Shown here in pieces: positions 44,132 to 56,174 of a stretch of 64,000 bases of DNA (positions are counted from its first letter, which is position 1; each line of letters starts with the position of its first letter). The notes beneath the pieces are model-generated. The model did no database searches. It had not been told where the DNA came from and saw only the letters and a program-made list of their open reading frames with translations. Source of the DNA: Notolepis coatsorum (lineage: Eukaryota; Chordata; Actinopteri; Aulopiformes; Paralepididae); assembly GCA_963971535.1 (NCBI GenBank), contig CAXASK010002034.1:32001-96000 (forward strand), read 5' to 3'. The translations under genes and the position numbers were made by a program.

Positions 44132-44626
44132 GATGAACCCAGATGGCAGAGTACAGATTGATGAGACCGGAGACAGAACGTGACGATAAACAGTTTACTT
44201 TACAACAAGGTACATACACGACTAACACACACAGGTAACATTTAACAATGATCGCGCCCAGCAGGGCAGGACAGACAAGACTATATACACAGACTAATTG
44301 ACAAGACACTGATAGACACAGAGGGTAATTTACAAACAAGACACAGGTGTGGTAGACAGAAACAATAGAACACAGAGTACACTGGGAAAACAATAACAAA
44401 TAAACAACCAGACTAAAACATAATTACAAACCACAGACAGGGGAACACAAGACCAACAAAGTGGAGACAACAGACAATAAACACAACAAACACAACTGAC
44501 AATAAATAACAATGAGTTGGTGTGTGAGCTGATGCCAGATCTGCATCAGCCCACCGGGTGGCAATGTTGACTGAGGGTTATTGTTGATGGGAGGTTGTGA
44601 ATATGAATGTCTGAGGAAGTGTTACA
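44104..44626 (-). mobile_element. Array LTR 4 (523 bp)
   Basis: Lacks the ~27-bp palindromic block that LTRs 1-3 have near their - strand start. Followed by TACCCC (44627-44632), matching the left flank of LTR 1. The - strand reading of its right flank (GACGGGGGTA before TGTAACA) could alternatively be the polypurine tract of a different internal region. Confidence 0.8.
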
Positions 44627-44632
44627 TACCCC

Positions 44633-46385
44633 CGTCTTTGGCCCGGAACGTCGTTCTGGAGGGCTTGCAGCAGGAGTGGATTGACTAACCTGGGGACCGG
44701 TACTCTGGTCTCCCTCGCCTTCCAAGGCGGTCAGCAGTAGCTCCCCACACACTCTCACTTCCCCCAGTACCTCCGACAGCCTTCCCACACCCAGTGACTG
44801 TCAGTTCAATAGTATTATTGGGCTTCCCTTTAAGCAGTACCCTTCCTTGACCACCTGTATAGACCCTTCAAATGCTATTCTGTGAATGGGGTGTAAGGGT
44901 TAAATAATTATGCAGTCACAATATTTACCCAGGGGTTAGATTAGCAAATGGAAGAAACAGACACACACAGAGTGCTCCCAATAAGGTCTACTTTGTATTG
45001 AAGCCTGGGCAGGTTATCAGTTACAGATAATACTTCAGATTTATTCATACATGGCACCGGGTGCTCTCACTGATAATGTAGGGGAAACTATTCCCACCAT
45101 AGGCACCGCGTGCTCAATACATTAATAATACCCCGCTTGTACTAGGGGAGACCCAGGCATAAAGTAGAGAAACATTGGGAATTCAAATAACAAGAATAAT
45201 AAAATACAAAAAGAAAACCAAGTAAATGTGGGCCCACGTTACCAAAATAAAACCTACACTAAAGCCGGCTTAAATTGTTTGGGGTACCCCTTAGACACTG
45301 GTTGTTAGCGTTCACTTGAATGGACGTTGATGTGGATACACGAGGTACCGTTCGTACTTAGCCAAGATGGCGGATCCACTCTTATCACCTCTCATCCAGG
45401 TGACAAGATGGCGTCGGCGATCCCGCGAGCACAGCCAGTGGGCTGGGCGAACAGCATGGGCAGTGGTTAGCTGGAGGAGCGTGCTGTGATGGCGACCTCT
45501 GCTGGTGGGAAGAGGCGTCCTCTGTAATGTCTGGGGAACGTCCACTGCTGGCTGTTGCTTGCTGCTGTCGCGCGAACTGCTAATACTGTTGCTACCCTAA
45601 ACACAGCTAAACTTCGGGTCTGGATGCACCCTCCTGCTATATCGGTTGTACTACTAACGCAACGTGGCTGACTATACCAACTGGTCTTCAGCGCCGCGCC
45701 CCTGGTAGTCTACTGGAGTCAGACGGAGCCGTTAGCAGCATGCTAATACACCGCACACTTACTACTATAACCCGTTAACTATAGACGTTAGTCCCGTTAA
45801 CTCTAGACGTTAGTCCTTCGTTCTGTATCGCTTACTCACACACTATCGCTGGTACTTCTAGGATAACCCGTCAACTAGCAAGTACTTCTTATCACCCGTT
45901 GCTCGTTCCAACGGGGCTCTCCTCATAACTTCTGCAACGGGGCTCTTCCAGAGCACACGCCCGCTGTGACTGCGACTGTTCACGGTCAAGTCCACTGCCG
46001 AAGAGAGCTTCCTGGTCCTCTCGCCCCCAGGTAACTCCCTCGTCCTCGTTGCTTTCCTCTCTCCTCCACCTGCCACCACTGCCACTTCGCCCCCTGCTGG
46101 CAACCGCCACTGATCCCACTCTAGGACCACTCCAGAAAGGGAAAAGGTGCTTCAATGTTATTGTTAGTGATCCATACTGAAGCCGGAGAAGAGTAGCACC
46201 TCACCTCGTTATTAGACTGGGCGAGCTATCCAAAGGAACACTGTTTATCACACGTTATACACACACAGGGAAAGTAACAGTTAGTTAGCACTTCTGAATA
46301 CTTAGTAGAATATTCAGGCTGCTACACATAGATTAAACATCTAAATCATATAGGCCAATGGAAGTATTGAAGCAGAGTCCTTCTT
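44633..46385. other. Unclassified; possible LTR-element flank
   Basis: No RT, gag or host exon recognised. - strand frames of 77-122 codons have no family resemblance. The stretch may be the remaining part of the LTR or leader of the gag element into which the array inserted, but I cannot find LTR termini. Confidence 0.35.
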
Positions 46386-46520
46386 CTTACATTTACAATT
46401 AGCTGACGCTTTTATCCAAAGCGACTTAAAAATGTACTTACAAGTCAGCAGGAGGGTTACACCTCTGGCAGCTAAGGGTAAGTGGCCTTGTTCGTCAAAT
46501 AGTGTCGAAACTTGAGTGTT
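46386..46520. mobile_element. Teleost interspersed repeat (GACGCTTTTATCCAAAGCGAC type)
   Basis: Contains TAGCTGACGCTTTTATCCAA, a core repeated at 61022-61190. I recognise it as a widespread fish repeat but cannot name its class. Confidence 0.6.
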
Positions 46521-46524
46521 ACAC

Positions 46525-46850
46525 TCAGAATCAGAATCAGAAAGGTCTTTATTGCCAAATACTGTAGTTCACATACAAGGAATATGATTTGGTCGTTTTC
46601 GGTGCAACATTAACGGACAGACAATAAGGGACAGATAATACAATACAATAAAAAGGTGGATTAATAAAATGGAATATGAACTAAAAAGTAACAATACAGT
46701 GGGATGGGATATTTAGCAGGTGCATAGTAGTATAGACATAATATCACGATAGGTAGTAGTATAAGGATAGTATCATAGTACATAATAGTAAAGGACAGTA
46801 AGAAAATAGTAACAGACAGTAAGAAATCTACTCTCTTAGAACAGCATTAG
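46525..46850 (-). mobile_element. LINE 3' end, Rex-type, - strand
   Basis: (CAGAAT)n followed by CTTTATTGCCAAATA and CACATACAAGGAATATGATTT, the reversed 3' tail and 3' UTR style of Rex-type teleost LINEs. No coding part. Confidence 0.55.
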
Positions 46851-48189
46851 CTGTTGCAGACAACCGGATCTGCACCCATTTGCAAACTTGTGTCCCTCAA
46901 ATAACTGCTTGCCAGATCATTTCATTTCAACAAAATTGAAATGTTCAATTCAACACAATGTAGTAAAAACCTGACAAAAAAAAGTGAGACTTCTACAACA
47001 GCTGTCATCTACAGATGGCAAATGGACATTCAGGTTTGCTTCCAAGTGATTATGTATTGTTGAGCTTGATGGGCCCAGGACTGTAACCAGGGACCTCTGG
47101 TTCCGATTGGAAAGGCGATTAGTATGTTTTCCACTCTGAATGGGTGTTTCTTGATGGAAAACAACTCCCTCAGCCAACATATTCACCTCTCCAAAGGCCC
47201 TCCACTCAGTGGTAGTGCTCGCTGGGGCCAGGGCTCCACCCCAGAGCCTCAGGCTACCATCACACCAAGAGGGATGTTCCACTTGGTGGAGCAGCAGGCC
47301 CGGTCGGGGGGTTGCCACAGTACGCTCAAACCTTTATTTAGAATACATTTAATTTAGTAATGTAGAAGATGAGAACAATTTGAATGTTTCAAATTACCAC
47401 TTATCCCAAGGCAATTGACCTATATAATTAAACCCTGCCCTCTTTTCTTGATCCTTCAATCACAACTGTTGCTTCACTTGTTCTTGGAGGATCATGGAAG
47501 GAGGGCTTGAGATGGGTTAATTGGGGGTCTTTGTGCCGCTGCAGTTAAATCAATCATAAAGCGTACCGGGTTGGATAGTTATCATGTCTATTTCGCCTAG
47601 TCATCAAAGCAATAAGCTATTGAGGCTTAAAAAAAAAAGGCTGAAATTATATGCTGTCCATTCTATATGACTATGAGTGTTAAGGCCATCTCATTAGCCC
47701 CCCCCCCAGGGGAATTACTCATTTCCTATCAGTATTACCCACAGTGCCACACAAACCCTTGCCTTGAGTCCATTAAAACCATGTACGACACAGGTAATTT
47801 AATTCATAAGCCAAGATTGCATAGAAACGGTAATGGCCTAATGATGAAGCATTGAGTTTCAGTTAATAGGATCCCCTAATAGATCATAGAGACAAGGCTA
47901 TTATCAGCTACCTGGAAACACCATGTGAAGTAAGTATCACCATGAAATGGGTAGGCTCCCCCAAATAGATATACATTAAGCCAGGCTACGATTTGATAAC
48001 ATTCCTGTCTCAGGGACCCCAAAGAAAAATTATCATTTCAACCCTTGTTTGGTGTTTGCATTATGTTCACAGGTCTGGTGGACCCACACATTATTGGGAG
48101 TCATCCATTCTATATTCATTGCACACAGCATCCACATGCACACACTCACTTTAAACATTCACCTTTAACATTCACTTTAAACAACAATA
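46851..48189. other. Unique-looking non-coding stretch
   Basis: No transposon ends, microsatellites or exon-like frames. The part 47440-48010 is compositionally balanced and may be single-copy sequence, but whether it is conserved cannot be told here. Confidence 0.4.
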
Positions 48190-48830
48190 TACCATATTTG
48201 ATATATTTATTCCTACAAATGTGCACTACCTCTTCTACCTCATTTTTACATTTAGTTTTTTTTAGAATTTTGTACATTTTAGCTTTGTATATTGTATATT
48301 TTGTATAGTGTTTGGTCTTTATTATTTTACTCTTTTACTGTATGAAGTGTAACCGATGTGTTACGCTTGCGTTGTGTTCTTGTGTTCTTGTGACATTAAC
48401 CAGGCAGGAGGCAGTACTGGGTCTCAGGCTCTTTTACTGGTATCTGTGTGACATATCCAATATATACAAAGGTGTTAGGTTTGGTGTGCAGTGGCTTCTT
48501 TTCACCTTCTCATTCGCATCCAGAATAACTGTGCATGAGCCGTGTGAAATTGCGCATAATGACGTCGTCACGCAAAGTCACGGTGGTGCGTTCAGCATCC
48601 ACACCAAACCCCAAAACAACACAGGTAACACCACAGGTACATGTAGGAGATTCCAACAAAACAATGAAACAGGGTGTTTTGGCGAAATTCACAAGGGGAA
48701 CATGTTAACCTGTTACAGAAGCACAATATCAGGAGGGCCATATAGAACGAAGCATGTCACTATCTACATGTACCTTACTGTACATGTGACAAATAAAACA
48801 AAACTTGAAACTTGAACAATAAAGCCATAC
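48190..48830 (+). mobile_element. LINE 3' UTR remnant, split by a probable solo LTR
   Basis: T-rich 3' UTR-like stretch, interrupted at 48348-48717, then CTGTACATGTGACAAATAAAA followed by repeated ACTTGAA (48800-48818), a LINE- or SINE-type tail. No coding part recognised. Confidence 0.45.
48348..48717. mobile_element. Probable solo LTR
   Basis: 370 bp, TGTAACCG...CCTGTTACA, with TGTAAC/GTTACA inverted ends and a 4-bp GAAG duplication (48344-48347, 48718-48721). Confidence 0.42.
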
Positions 48831-48984
48831 AAAATGAATGTACAAATGATCATGTTTATCTTGAAAAAAGATAAATGAAACAAGGTGGAGGCAGACAGTG
48901 AAGCCACACAGCCAACCTTTTTGTTTAATTTTGACGATAGTTGCTTGTTTTCAACTACAATTTCCACACTTTCCACTTACGTAA

Positions 48985-49800
48985 TGAATCAAATTCAAAT
49001 TCAAATCAAATTTAGGGTTAGAGAGTTCCCATGTTTGTAGTGGGCGGAGATGGAGCAATAAATACATGTAGTGAGCATATGCATACATGGTGACAGTAGA
49101 ATCATAGTATATAAGACAATTGTGAAATTGAGTAATAGATAGAACTACTGCAAGTGTATGGATACAGGATGAGATACAAGACAATAGCTCAGGGCCGTAT
49201 GCCCCGTGGGGGCAGGAGAAGCCGCTCAGAAGGTTCAGCACTGCAGGCCAGACAGAAGGCGTTATGAAGCTGTTCCATGGGACCGGTTGAGACAGAGGTT
49301 AAAAAGGTTCTCCCATGTCTGCTTTTCTGCAAATAGACATCCTAACTAAACTAGACAGATTAATCTAAGGGTCAGTCCCCGACCAGGTGAGATCAGGGTA
49401 GGAGAGAGAGGAGAGAGAGAAAAGATGGGTCTTAAGCAGGGATTTAAAAGCTTCGACAGATCAGGCGCCCCTGACGACGGCAGGCAATTTGTTCCACAGG
49501 TAGGGAGCGTGGTAGACAAAGGCTCTGTGGCCGGCAGATTTCTTTTTAACCCTAGGAATCGATAGAAGCCCCGCATTTTGTGAGCGCAGAGCATGAGCGG
49601 GCGAGTATCGAGAGATGAGATCAGATAGATAGAGCGGTGCAAGCCCATTAAAAATTTTGTAGGTGAGGAGTAGCACTTTAAAGTCAGATCAGGCTTGAAT
49701 AGGAAGCCAGTGTAGGGCGGACAAAACTGGTGTGATGTAATCAAATGTTCTAGTTTTAGTTAGTATCCGTGCAGCCGAGTTGAAGATTTTTGATGCTTGA
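48985..49800 (-). pseudogene. L2-like LINE C-terminus, - strand
   Basis: - strand frame contains LLLTYKIFNGLAPLYLSDL, LRSQNAGLLSIPR and LWNKLPAVVR, the C-terminal L2 landmarks, with a frame change near 49680. Its 3' UTR runs toward 48985, where a (TTTGAA)n-like tail appears. Confidence 0.75.
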
Positions 49801-50057
49801 ATTAGGTAGGCCTGAAAAAAGACATGATGAGACAAAAGCATGAATTAGCATGAATTTGAATGAAAATGTGTTTTATATGTTCTTTACAAAAACATTGATA
49901 ACGGGTCCCACAGACCCGAACAACACACAAGGGTTGCATCTATGTACTCACCTTGTGCCCAGTGCCGTCTGGGAGAAATGCGAGGCCCCCTGCGAGATTT
50001 AAACGCAAGGCCCTTTTTAAAGGTAAACAAAAATTAAATAACATTTTTTTTAATTAA

Positions 50058-50478
50058 AGGGGAACTATCTTATAAATGGCCTTTTTGAGTGTTTAGCATT
50101 GTTTCCTAGCTATGTGAACTTATATTAATATGATCTATGTCTCTAATTCTCATATTGGCGCATTCTTCCAATTCTCCTCTCACAATATTCACCCTCACTG
50201 AACTGAGTCATCTGAAAATGTGCTGTGATGTCATAAAGACACCGCTGCATGTTAATGTTGAGATACAAGAACAGCTGCACACAGGCCCATGCACTCTTGC
50301 CACATCAGCTCAAAACAGCTTGAGATCTTGAGGTAGAAAAATGCTGTTTTTGAGGACTTGATTAGAAATACAAAACAATGAATAAAAAAAATATATATAT
50401 TACAGAGGTGTTCCATAGACTCACAGGAATTGTGTAAAAGTGCCCAAATAGTGAAAGAAATAGTAAAATAGTTCCCCT
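50058..50478. mobile_element. TTAA-flanked DNA element, copy 2
   Basis: 421 bp, AGGGGAACTAT at both ends inverted, TTAA on both sides (50054-50057, 50479-50482). Shares subterminal blocks with copies 1 and 3 (GTTCCATAGACTCACAGGAA; TGTTTAGCATTGTTT). Confidence 0.8.
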
Positions 50479-50528
50479 TTAAGTAATTAATAAATATATA
50501 TATATATATATAAATATATATTTCTTGC

Positions 50529-50735
50529 ATACAGTCAACGTATTCTTAAATAATAGCGCTGCCCGAGGCTGGGTATACAGTCAACGTATTCTTAAATAAT
50601 AGCGCTGCCCGAGGCTGGGTATACAGTCAACGTATTCTTAAATAATAGCGCTGCCCGAAGCTGGGTATACAGTCAACGTATTCTTAAATAATAGTGCTGC
50701 CCGAGGCTGGGTATACAGTCAACGTAATATAAAAA
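50529..50735. repeat. 46-bp tandem repeat
   Basis: Units start at 50529, 50575, 50621, 50667 and 50713 (the last partial), containing CAGTCAACGTATTC and GCGCTGCCCGAGGCTGG, nearly identical. The left edge is close to the TTAA element. Confidence 0.93.
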
Positions 50736-50879
50736 ATTGCAGCTGTGGAACACACCCAAGTCTGACTGAAAGTAACGTCAGCTAGCAGTAGCTGGCAGTC
50801 TCCATCCCCCCTGGCTGAGCTAAACACAGACTGGGAGCTTATTAAATTAAATAGTCAAGCTTATTAAATGACACGTCTC

Positions 50880-51490
50880 TCGAATGACAACCTTGTTAGC
50901 TTTCTGTATCATAACGTTAGCTTTCTGTATCATAGCGTTAGTTTTTTGCATCATAACGTTAGCTTATTAAATGACTAGTCTCACCTGATACCTTGTTAGC
51001 TTTCTGCATCATAACGTTAGCCTCCTGTATCATAACGTTATCCTTCTGTATCATAACGTTAGCTTATTAAATGACTAGTCTCACCTGATACCTTGTTAGC
51101 TTCAATTCATCATGAGAGAAATATGCAGACACACTTGGTTGGCTAGCGCCGCTAGCAGTGTGTTAGCACTCGGTGGCTAGCAGCAGAGCCACTTAGCCAG
51201 TTAGCTTTCTGCATCATAACGTTAGCTTTCTGTATCATAACGTTAGCTTTCTGCATCATAACGTTAGCCTTCTGTATCATAACGTTAGCCTTCTGTATCA
51301 TAACGTTAGCCTCCTGTATCATAACGTTAGCTTATTAAATGACTATAGTCTCACCTGATACCTTGTTAGCTTCAATTCATCATGAGAGAAATATGCAGAC
51401 ACACTTGGTTGGCTAGCGCCGCTAGCAGTGTGTTAGCACTTGGGTGGCTAGCAGTAGCAGCAGAGCCACTTAGCCAGTTAGCTCCCACTA
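50880..51490. repeat. Higher-order tandem repeat (GTTAGC-rich)
   Basis: Short ~21-bp units (TTTCTGTATCATAACGTTAGC) are grouped with AGCTTATTAAATGACTAGTCTCACC blocks, and a ~115-bp block (51095-51205) recurs at about 51365-51485 with small indels. It lies directly upstream of the LINE at 51590. Confidence 0.85.
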
Positions 51491-51595
51491 GCGATTCCTA
51501 GCACTGTAGAATACGGCGATTCCACTCAGAAAACATTAGCGTTTAAATTGCACAAATTGCACTTTCCTTGAGTTGACTGTCCGCGTCCTCCTGAT

Positions 51596-52788
51596 GTGTG
51601 TATGTCCCTCTGCCTCGGTCTCACTAGTATTTTACCAGTAATAGGTAAGTTATTGGAAGGAATTGTGTTCAAGCAGATTCAAAAGTATTTCAACGAAAAC
51701 AACATTAATTCTGATTTCCAGCATGCATACAAAGTAGGATACTCTACAGGAACTGCTTTAACATCTCTTACAGATAGCTGGCTACAGCTGATCGATAGGA
51801 AGTTAGTTGTGGGTACAGTGCTCTTGGATTTCAGTGCGGCTTTCGACATCATAGATCATGACCTATTATTATTGAAATTACACACATATGGGTTTGAAGA
51901 CACTGCCATTGAATGGATGAGAAGCTACTTGTCTAATAGACAACAATGTGTTATATTTAATGGTTCCATGTCAAATATGGTAACACTCCAGTGTGGTATT
52001 CCCCAAGGAAGTTGTCTTGGACCCCTCCTTTACTCTATATTTGTAAATGATATGCCTTATGTATTGGAAAGTGCAGGTACAGCGATTTATGCTGATGATA
52101 CAACTATATATGCATCCGCTGAGAGCACAGAACAAGTGAATAAGATACTTCAGAGTGAATTATTTATGATTTCGAATTGGATAACTGAAAACAGACTAAA
52201 ATGTAAAATGTAGCAAAAACAAAATGTCTTATACTCGGCTCTAAATATGCCTTAAGGTCGGAGCATAGACTGAGTCTCTCATTACAAGACGCTGGTATTG
52301 AACAAGTGAAGGAGGCCAAATTGTTGGGTGTAACTATTGACGAGGCACTACTTTGGTCTACCCAGATTAATAACATGGTTACCAGGATGAGTAGAAACAT
52401 CTCCATAATAAGAATAAATGCCTACCTCCTAACGAATACAACAATTAAAATGGTAGTACAATCTTTAGTCTTGTCCCATCTTGACTACTGCCCAGCAATT
52501 TGGTCTAGCGCGTCAAAGCAAGAGCTTAGTAAACTCCAGCTCACTCAAAATAGAGCTGCCCGACTCACTCTTCACTGCTCTATAAGGAATAGTGTGGAGG
52601 GAATGCATGCTAGACTGTCGTGGATGAGGGTGGAGGAGAGACTAGCATGCAGTTTGATTAGGTTTTTAAAGAACATTTGTACCTTGGGTAAACCCACTCA
52701 ATTGTATTCTATGCTTTTATCCACCAATGATAGACATGACCATAATACCAGACATGCTTCAAGTAGTCGCTTCACCCTACCTCTGCCT
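51596..52788 (+). pseudogene. LINE RT, part 1
   Basis: Starts in RT (SILPVIGKLLEGIVFKQI), then VLLDFSAAFDIIDHDLLLLKL (first catalytic Asp), CGIPQGSCLGPLL and IYADDTTIYA (catalytic box 52085-52099), open for 205 codons to 52213. A single frame break near 52205 follows, then a second 162-codon frame with KLLGVTIDEALLW, LDYCPAIWSSA and QNRAARLTL. The sequence is cut at 52788 by a hAT-type element and continues at 54053. Only about two breaks, so fairly young. L2/CR1/Rex-group by motif style. Confidence 0.87.
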
Positions 52789-53130
52789 CAGTAGCGGCCC
52801 GTACTATCTACTATTGGGTGGTCGCAGGGGGTTCACGTTAGGTAACGTTGTAAAAATGTAACGTTAATAAATGCTCTGGAGCAATCTCTCTCTCTGTCTC
52901 TCGGATCAATCCAATAAAATAATTAACACATGTATATGTTGTCATTTTAAACAACTCACCATTCATTCATTCATCCATTATGCATCAGCAGCAGCTAAAA
53001 TAATGTTATAGTTCACAACACAGCAGCGCGTTTTGAATCGCTATTATCATCTCAGCAAGCCAAGCACCGTCAATACTTTCCGTAGCCGCATTTCTCGGAG
53101 ACACAGGAAGCATCGCTGTGTTGAGAGAGC

Positions 53131-53168
<38 letters not shown>

Positions 53169-54044
53169 GAGACTCACTGTTTAGTCGAAACGTCCAGGGC
53201 AGGAGGGCTTGATAAAGTGTATAATCCACTGTCCCAGACTGTTGATGTATATCCAGACCACTGTCCAGACTGCATCCGCCATATAGCTTGTTGTTAGCGA
53301 AGTGTTAGCACCACACAACACATAACACAAGTACTGTGATGATGTCTTTGCCCATGTCCGCATCGAACAGACTGCAAACTACCTGGCGTTCTATCGCCCT
53401 GCTCTAAGACAAACTCTAACCTTAATCAACTTTGAAAGAGTGCCTAAGCTTAACCGTCGAAAGAACTTGCCATCACGCTCTAAGACAAATAGCTGCATGA
53501 TCACAACAACACAAGTTACACAATAGCTACAACAGAAACTGGCGTCGGCCAATCAGAGAGCGTCTCCGCGAAATGCGGCTACGAAAAAAAAAACTGACGT
53601 CGGCCAATCAGAGAGCTCTCCACGAAATGCGGCTACGGAAATTCTAGACGCTGCTAAGGCTGCTTGCCTAGACCGCTTCAAATCGCGCCCGGCTTCCATC
53701 ATAAACATCATATTTCAACGCACAGCGCGTTACGCACTGATTGGCTGCGACGGATACAGCGATGAAACAGTGACGCGCACTCAGAGCGCTGTTGCGTCTA
53801 GCCCGGGCCGAGAGAAATACGGCTAGGAGAAATGCGGCTATGCGACAGTGAGTCACTTCCTGTTCAGGAAAACTATTATTTTTATTTGATATATTAACGT
53901 TATATTGTGCATTGGAAATACAAACATACTTAAAATGAGTAAATATTATTAATTTTAAACATGTTTATATTATTTATAGGGCTATAAAACAAAAAACAAA
54001 AAAAAAATATTTCTTGTTCTTCCCCTAGTGGCGAGCCGCCACTG
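52789..54044. mobile_element. hAT-type element inside LINE
   Basis: 1256 bp. Termini CAGTAGCGGCCCG and (complement) CAGTGGCGGCTCG. Perfect 8-bp duplication CTCTGCCT at 52781-52788 and 54045-54052. No transposase. The interior has (GA)n (53127-53172) and two copies of a CGGCCAATCAGAGAG...AAATGCGGCTACG block (53547, 53600). Confidence 0.87.
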
Positions 54045-54052
54045 CTCTGCCT

Positions 54053-54735
54053 AGAACCAACGCTCTAAAGAAAACTGCAATGTATAGAGCCATAACATAC
54101 TGGAATAGGATCCCATTACATATTATACGGACGGAAAACAAGGACAATTTCAAAAAGAAACTCAAAGGAGCCATAATCCGGAGGGAAATTAATATATGTC
54201 ATGCATGAGTGTAGCTGCAGCCATGTTATCCAAAACTTCTTCTGATTACTTTGTGTGTTTTTTCTTTTCTTTTTAAAGGTATGGTGAAATTGATGTTTTA
54301 GTAACATTGATGAGCATTCTAAAAGCAATTCTTAAAAATATTCAATTTTAAAAACAATCTTAAATTGTATTTAACACTGTATTTTGTATTTTGTTTTGTT
54401 TTGTTTTTTTGTTTTCTGTTTCTTTGCTTGCATGTAATTTTAGCCATCTTAATTGTTAGTTTCATTGTGTATTGTATGTTGAGTACTGGCTTTTAATAAT
54501 TCTGTTTAGCAATAATTGTTTTTGTATGTTTTTTTGTGTGGACCCCAGGAATGAATGAATGAATGAAAACTTTATTTAACAGATTGCAGAATGGGTACAA
54601 TACAGTACGGCTCAATACATACAATTGTTAAGGGGATGCAGACCTGAGAAAGACCTTGACCTGGACCTGGAAGACTAGCTGGTTGCCATGGCACCAGCTA
54701 ATGGGGATCCGTAATCAAATCAAATCAAATCACCT
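54053..54735 (+). pseudogene. LINE part 2: C-terminus, 3' UTR and tail
   Basis: Resumes with RTNALKKTAMYRAITYWN and RIPLHIIRTENKDNFKK, ending at a TGA near 54206. The T-rich 3' UTR reaches GTGTGGACCCCAGGA (54549). After a nested insert it continues with CTAGCTGGTTGCCATGGCAC and a (CAAAT)n tail at 54715-54732. Confidence 0.8.
54552..54668 (-). mobile_element. LINE 3' end (family of 235-847), nested, - strand
   Basis: (TGAA)n then AACAGATTGCAGAATGGGTA, the reverse of the 3' end at about 700-845. Inserted into the 3' UTR of the LINE that ends at 54735. Confidence 0.75.
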
Positions 54736-55128
54736 TGATGTTGAATCAACTGTAAAGTTTTAGATTGAAGGCTCCGACACATTGATTCCAGTTTGACTCT
54801 TTACTGAACGTTTCCAAGTTTACAGACACATTCCTGCTGTTATGGCTAGAACGACTACAATGCCAATTATCCCGCTGCTTCTCTGTATCGCAAATAACAA
54901 GTTCTATTTCATACTGGTGTCCGCTCAGCGTCATTCTGCACTAACCTCACTTCGTGCACAGCACTGAATAAAAAACTCCACAATGTACCTTTACATACCG
55001 ACATCTGTCTGGCCACACCCCTATCCGCTTACCTTCATAAGCAGGTGTGTGGTCACCTACTCGTCTCCTTCTTCACTTTCACCACAAGGAAGTGCCTTGG
55101 TATATACCCCACTTGATGAGGTTGTTAG

Positions 55129-55401
55129 TTGAAGAAAGTTGAGAGGAAAACAGAAGAACGGGAAGATACGTTGACATTATATCTTTATTTTCTCTCACAC
55201 TATTTCGAGAAAATACGGCGATATTGTCTTCGTCACTGGAGTGTCTGGAAGATGATGATCATTCTGACCTACACCGGCTTTTTCGTATTAGGGGCTCGCG
55301 CCGCTGATATACTCCCCAACTGCAGTCCTCCTTGCTGCGGCTGGATGGGTATTGACCCTCCGGTCATACAGCTGGACTGTGGGAGGCACCGGCTGTTGTG
55401 A
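55129..55401 (+). CDS. Hypothetical 90-aa ORF inside the 5.1-kb unit
   Basis: Basic and acidic N-terminus (KKVERKTEEREDTL) and a central hydrophobic stretch (MMIILTYTGFFVLGA), then a Cys/Pro-rich end with NCSPPCCGW. If translation began at the internal Met near residue 43, the product would look like a short secreted or membrane-anchored peptide. Not recognised. It begins 40 bases inside the left inverted repeat. Weak evidence for coding. Confidence 0.2.
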   Translation: MKKVERKTEEREDTLTLYLYFLSHYFEKIRRYCLRHWSVWKMMIILTYTGFFVLGARAADILPNCSPPCCGWMGIDPPVIQLDCGRHRLL

Positions 55402-56174
55402 GAAACTGGGTTGCTTCCTGGTTGGGTGAGTACTGTTTTGCTTGCAAGCGCTAGTTGTCTGTTAACGCTATGGGGGTTAGCTGACAATTTTACGAAAGCC
55501 GACCCCGGACTGGGGTCCTCTGCTCGGCTTCTTAAGCGGCGGACGGAGGATCCTGGTCTGACGCCCATGATGGTTAACCTAGTGGGCCGCGACCGAGACC
55601 TGATTAAAACCCGGGATTCTCTGGACGAGCGGATGCTTCTCTGTCCCGTGCAGGCCCCATCTTTCACATGAATGTGGAAGTACACCCTAACTAGGAAATG
55701 TGGGCATGGATCTTCATTATCGGGAGTTCCATGCTCAAGTCGGCTGCAGCCCGGATGGGAATTGTGCTGGCTCTGCTGTATGTCTGGTAAATCACTGTTG
55801 AAAACTGTGTTTGACATTTCTTTTTCTCTTCCCTCTTAGGATGGGGAGGGATTTGGACAGCGGCCTGTCTGAAGTGTGGCTTGTTATGTCATTGTGTACA
55901 GTTCAGGTGATAGCTGCTTAGCTGGCGTGCTAGTTGTGGCCTACTGTGTTAGCCAGTCAGCTGTTAGCTGCGGCGCTAGCTCGTTGTGTTTACTAGGCTA
56001 GTAAACATTAGCTTGTTGCTATCAGTCGGACGGCTGTTAGCTTAATGCTACACTGTTGAAACGTTACTGTGACTATAACATGCCTTAAACACTCTGACTA
56101 CGACGTCATCTTTGACAGAGGATGTTAGTCGACCCTACACCCGGGTGCCAGTGCCAGCGAGGACTTCGTCAACA

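Noticed and set aside
40754..44183. Multiple 140-270-codon frames on the + strand and in the second - frame of the LTR array
   Set aside because: The GC-rich internal region leaves most frames open. Only the frame shared from MPKKRTNRN was kept, at low confidence, because it spans the whole unit.
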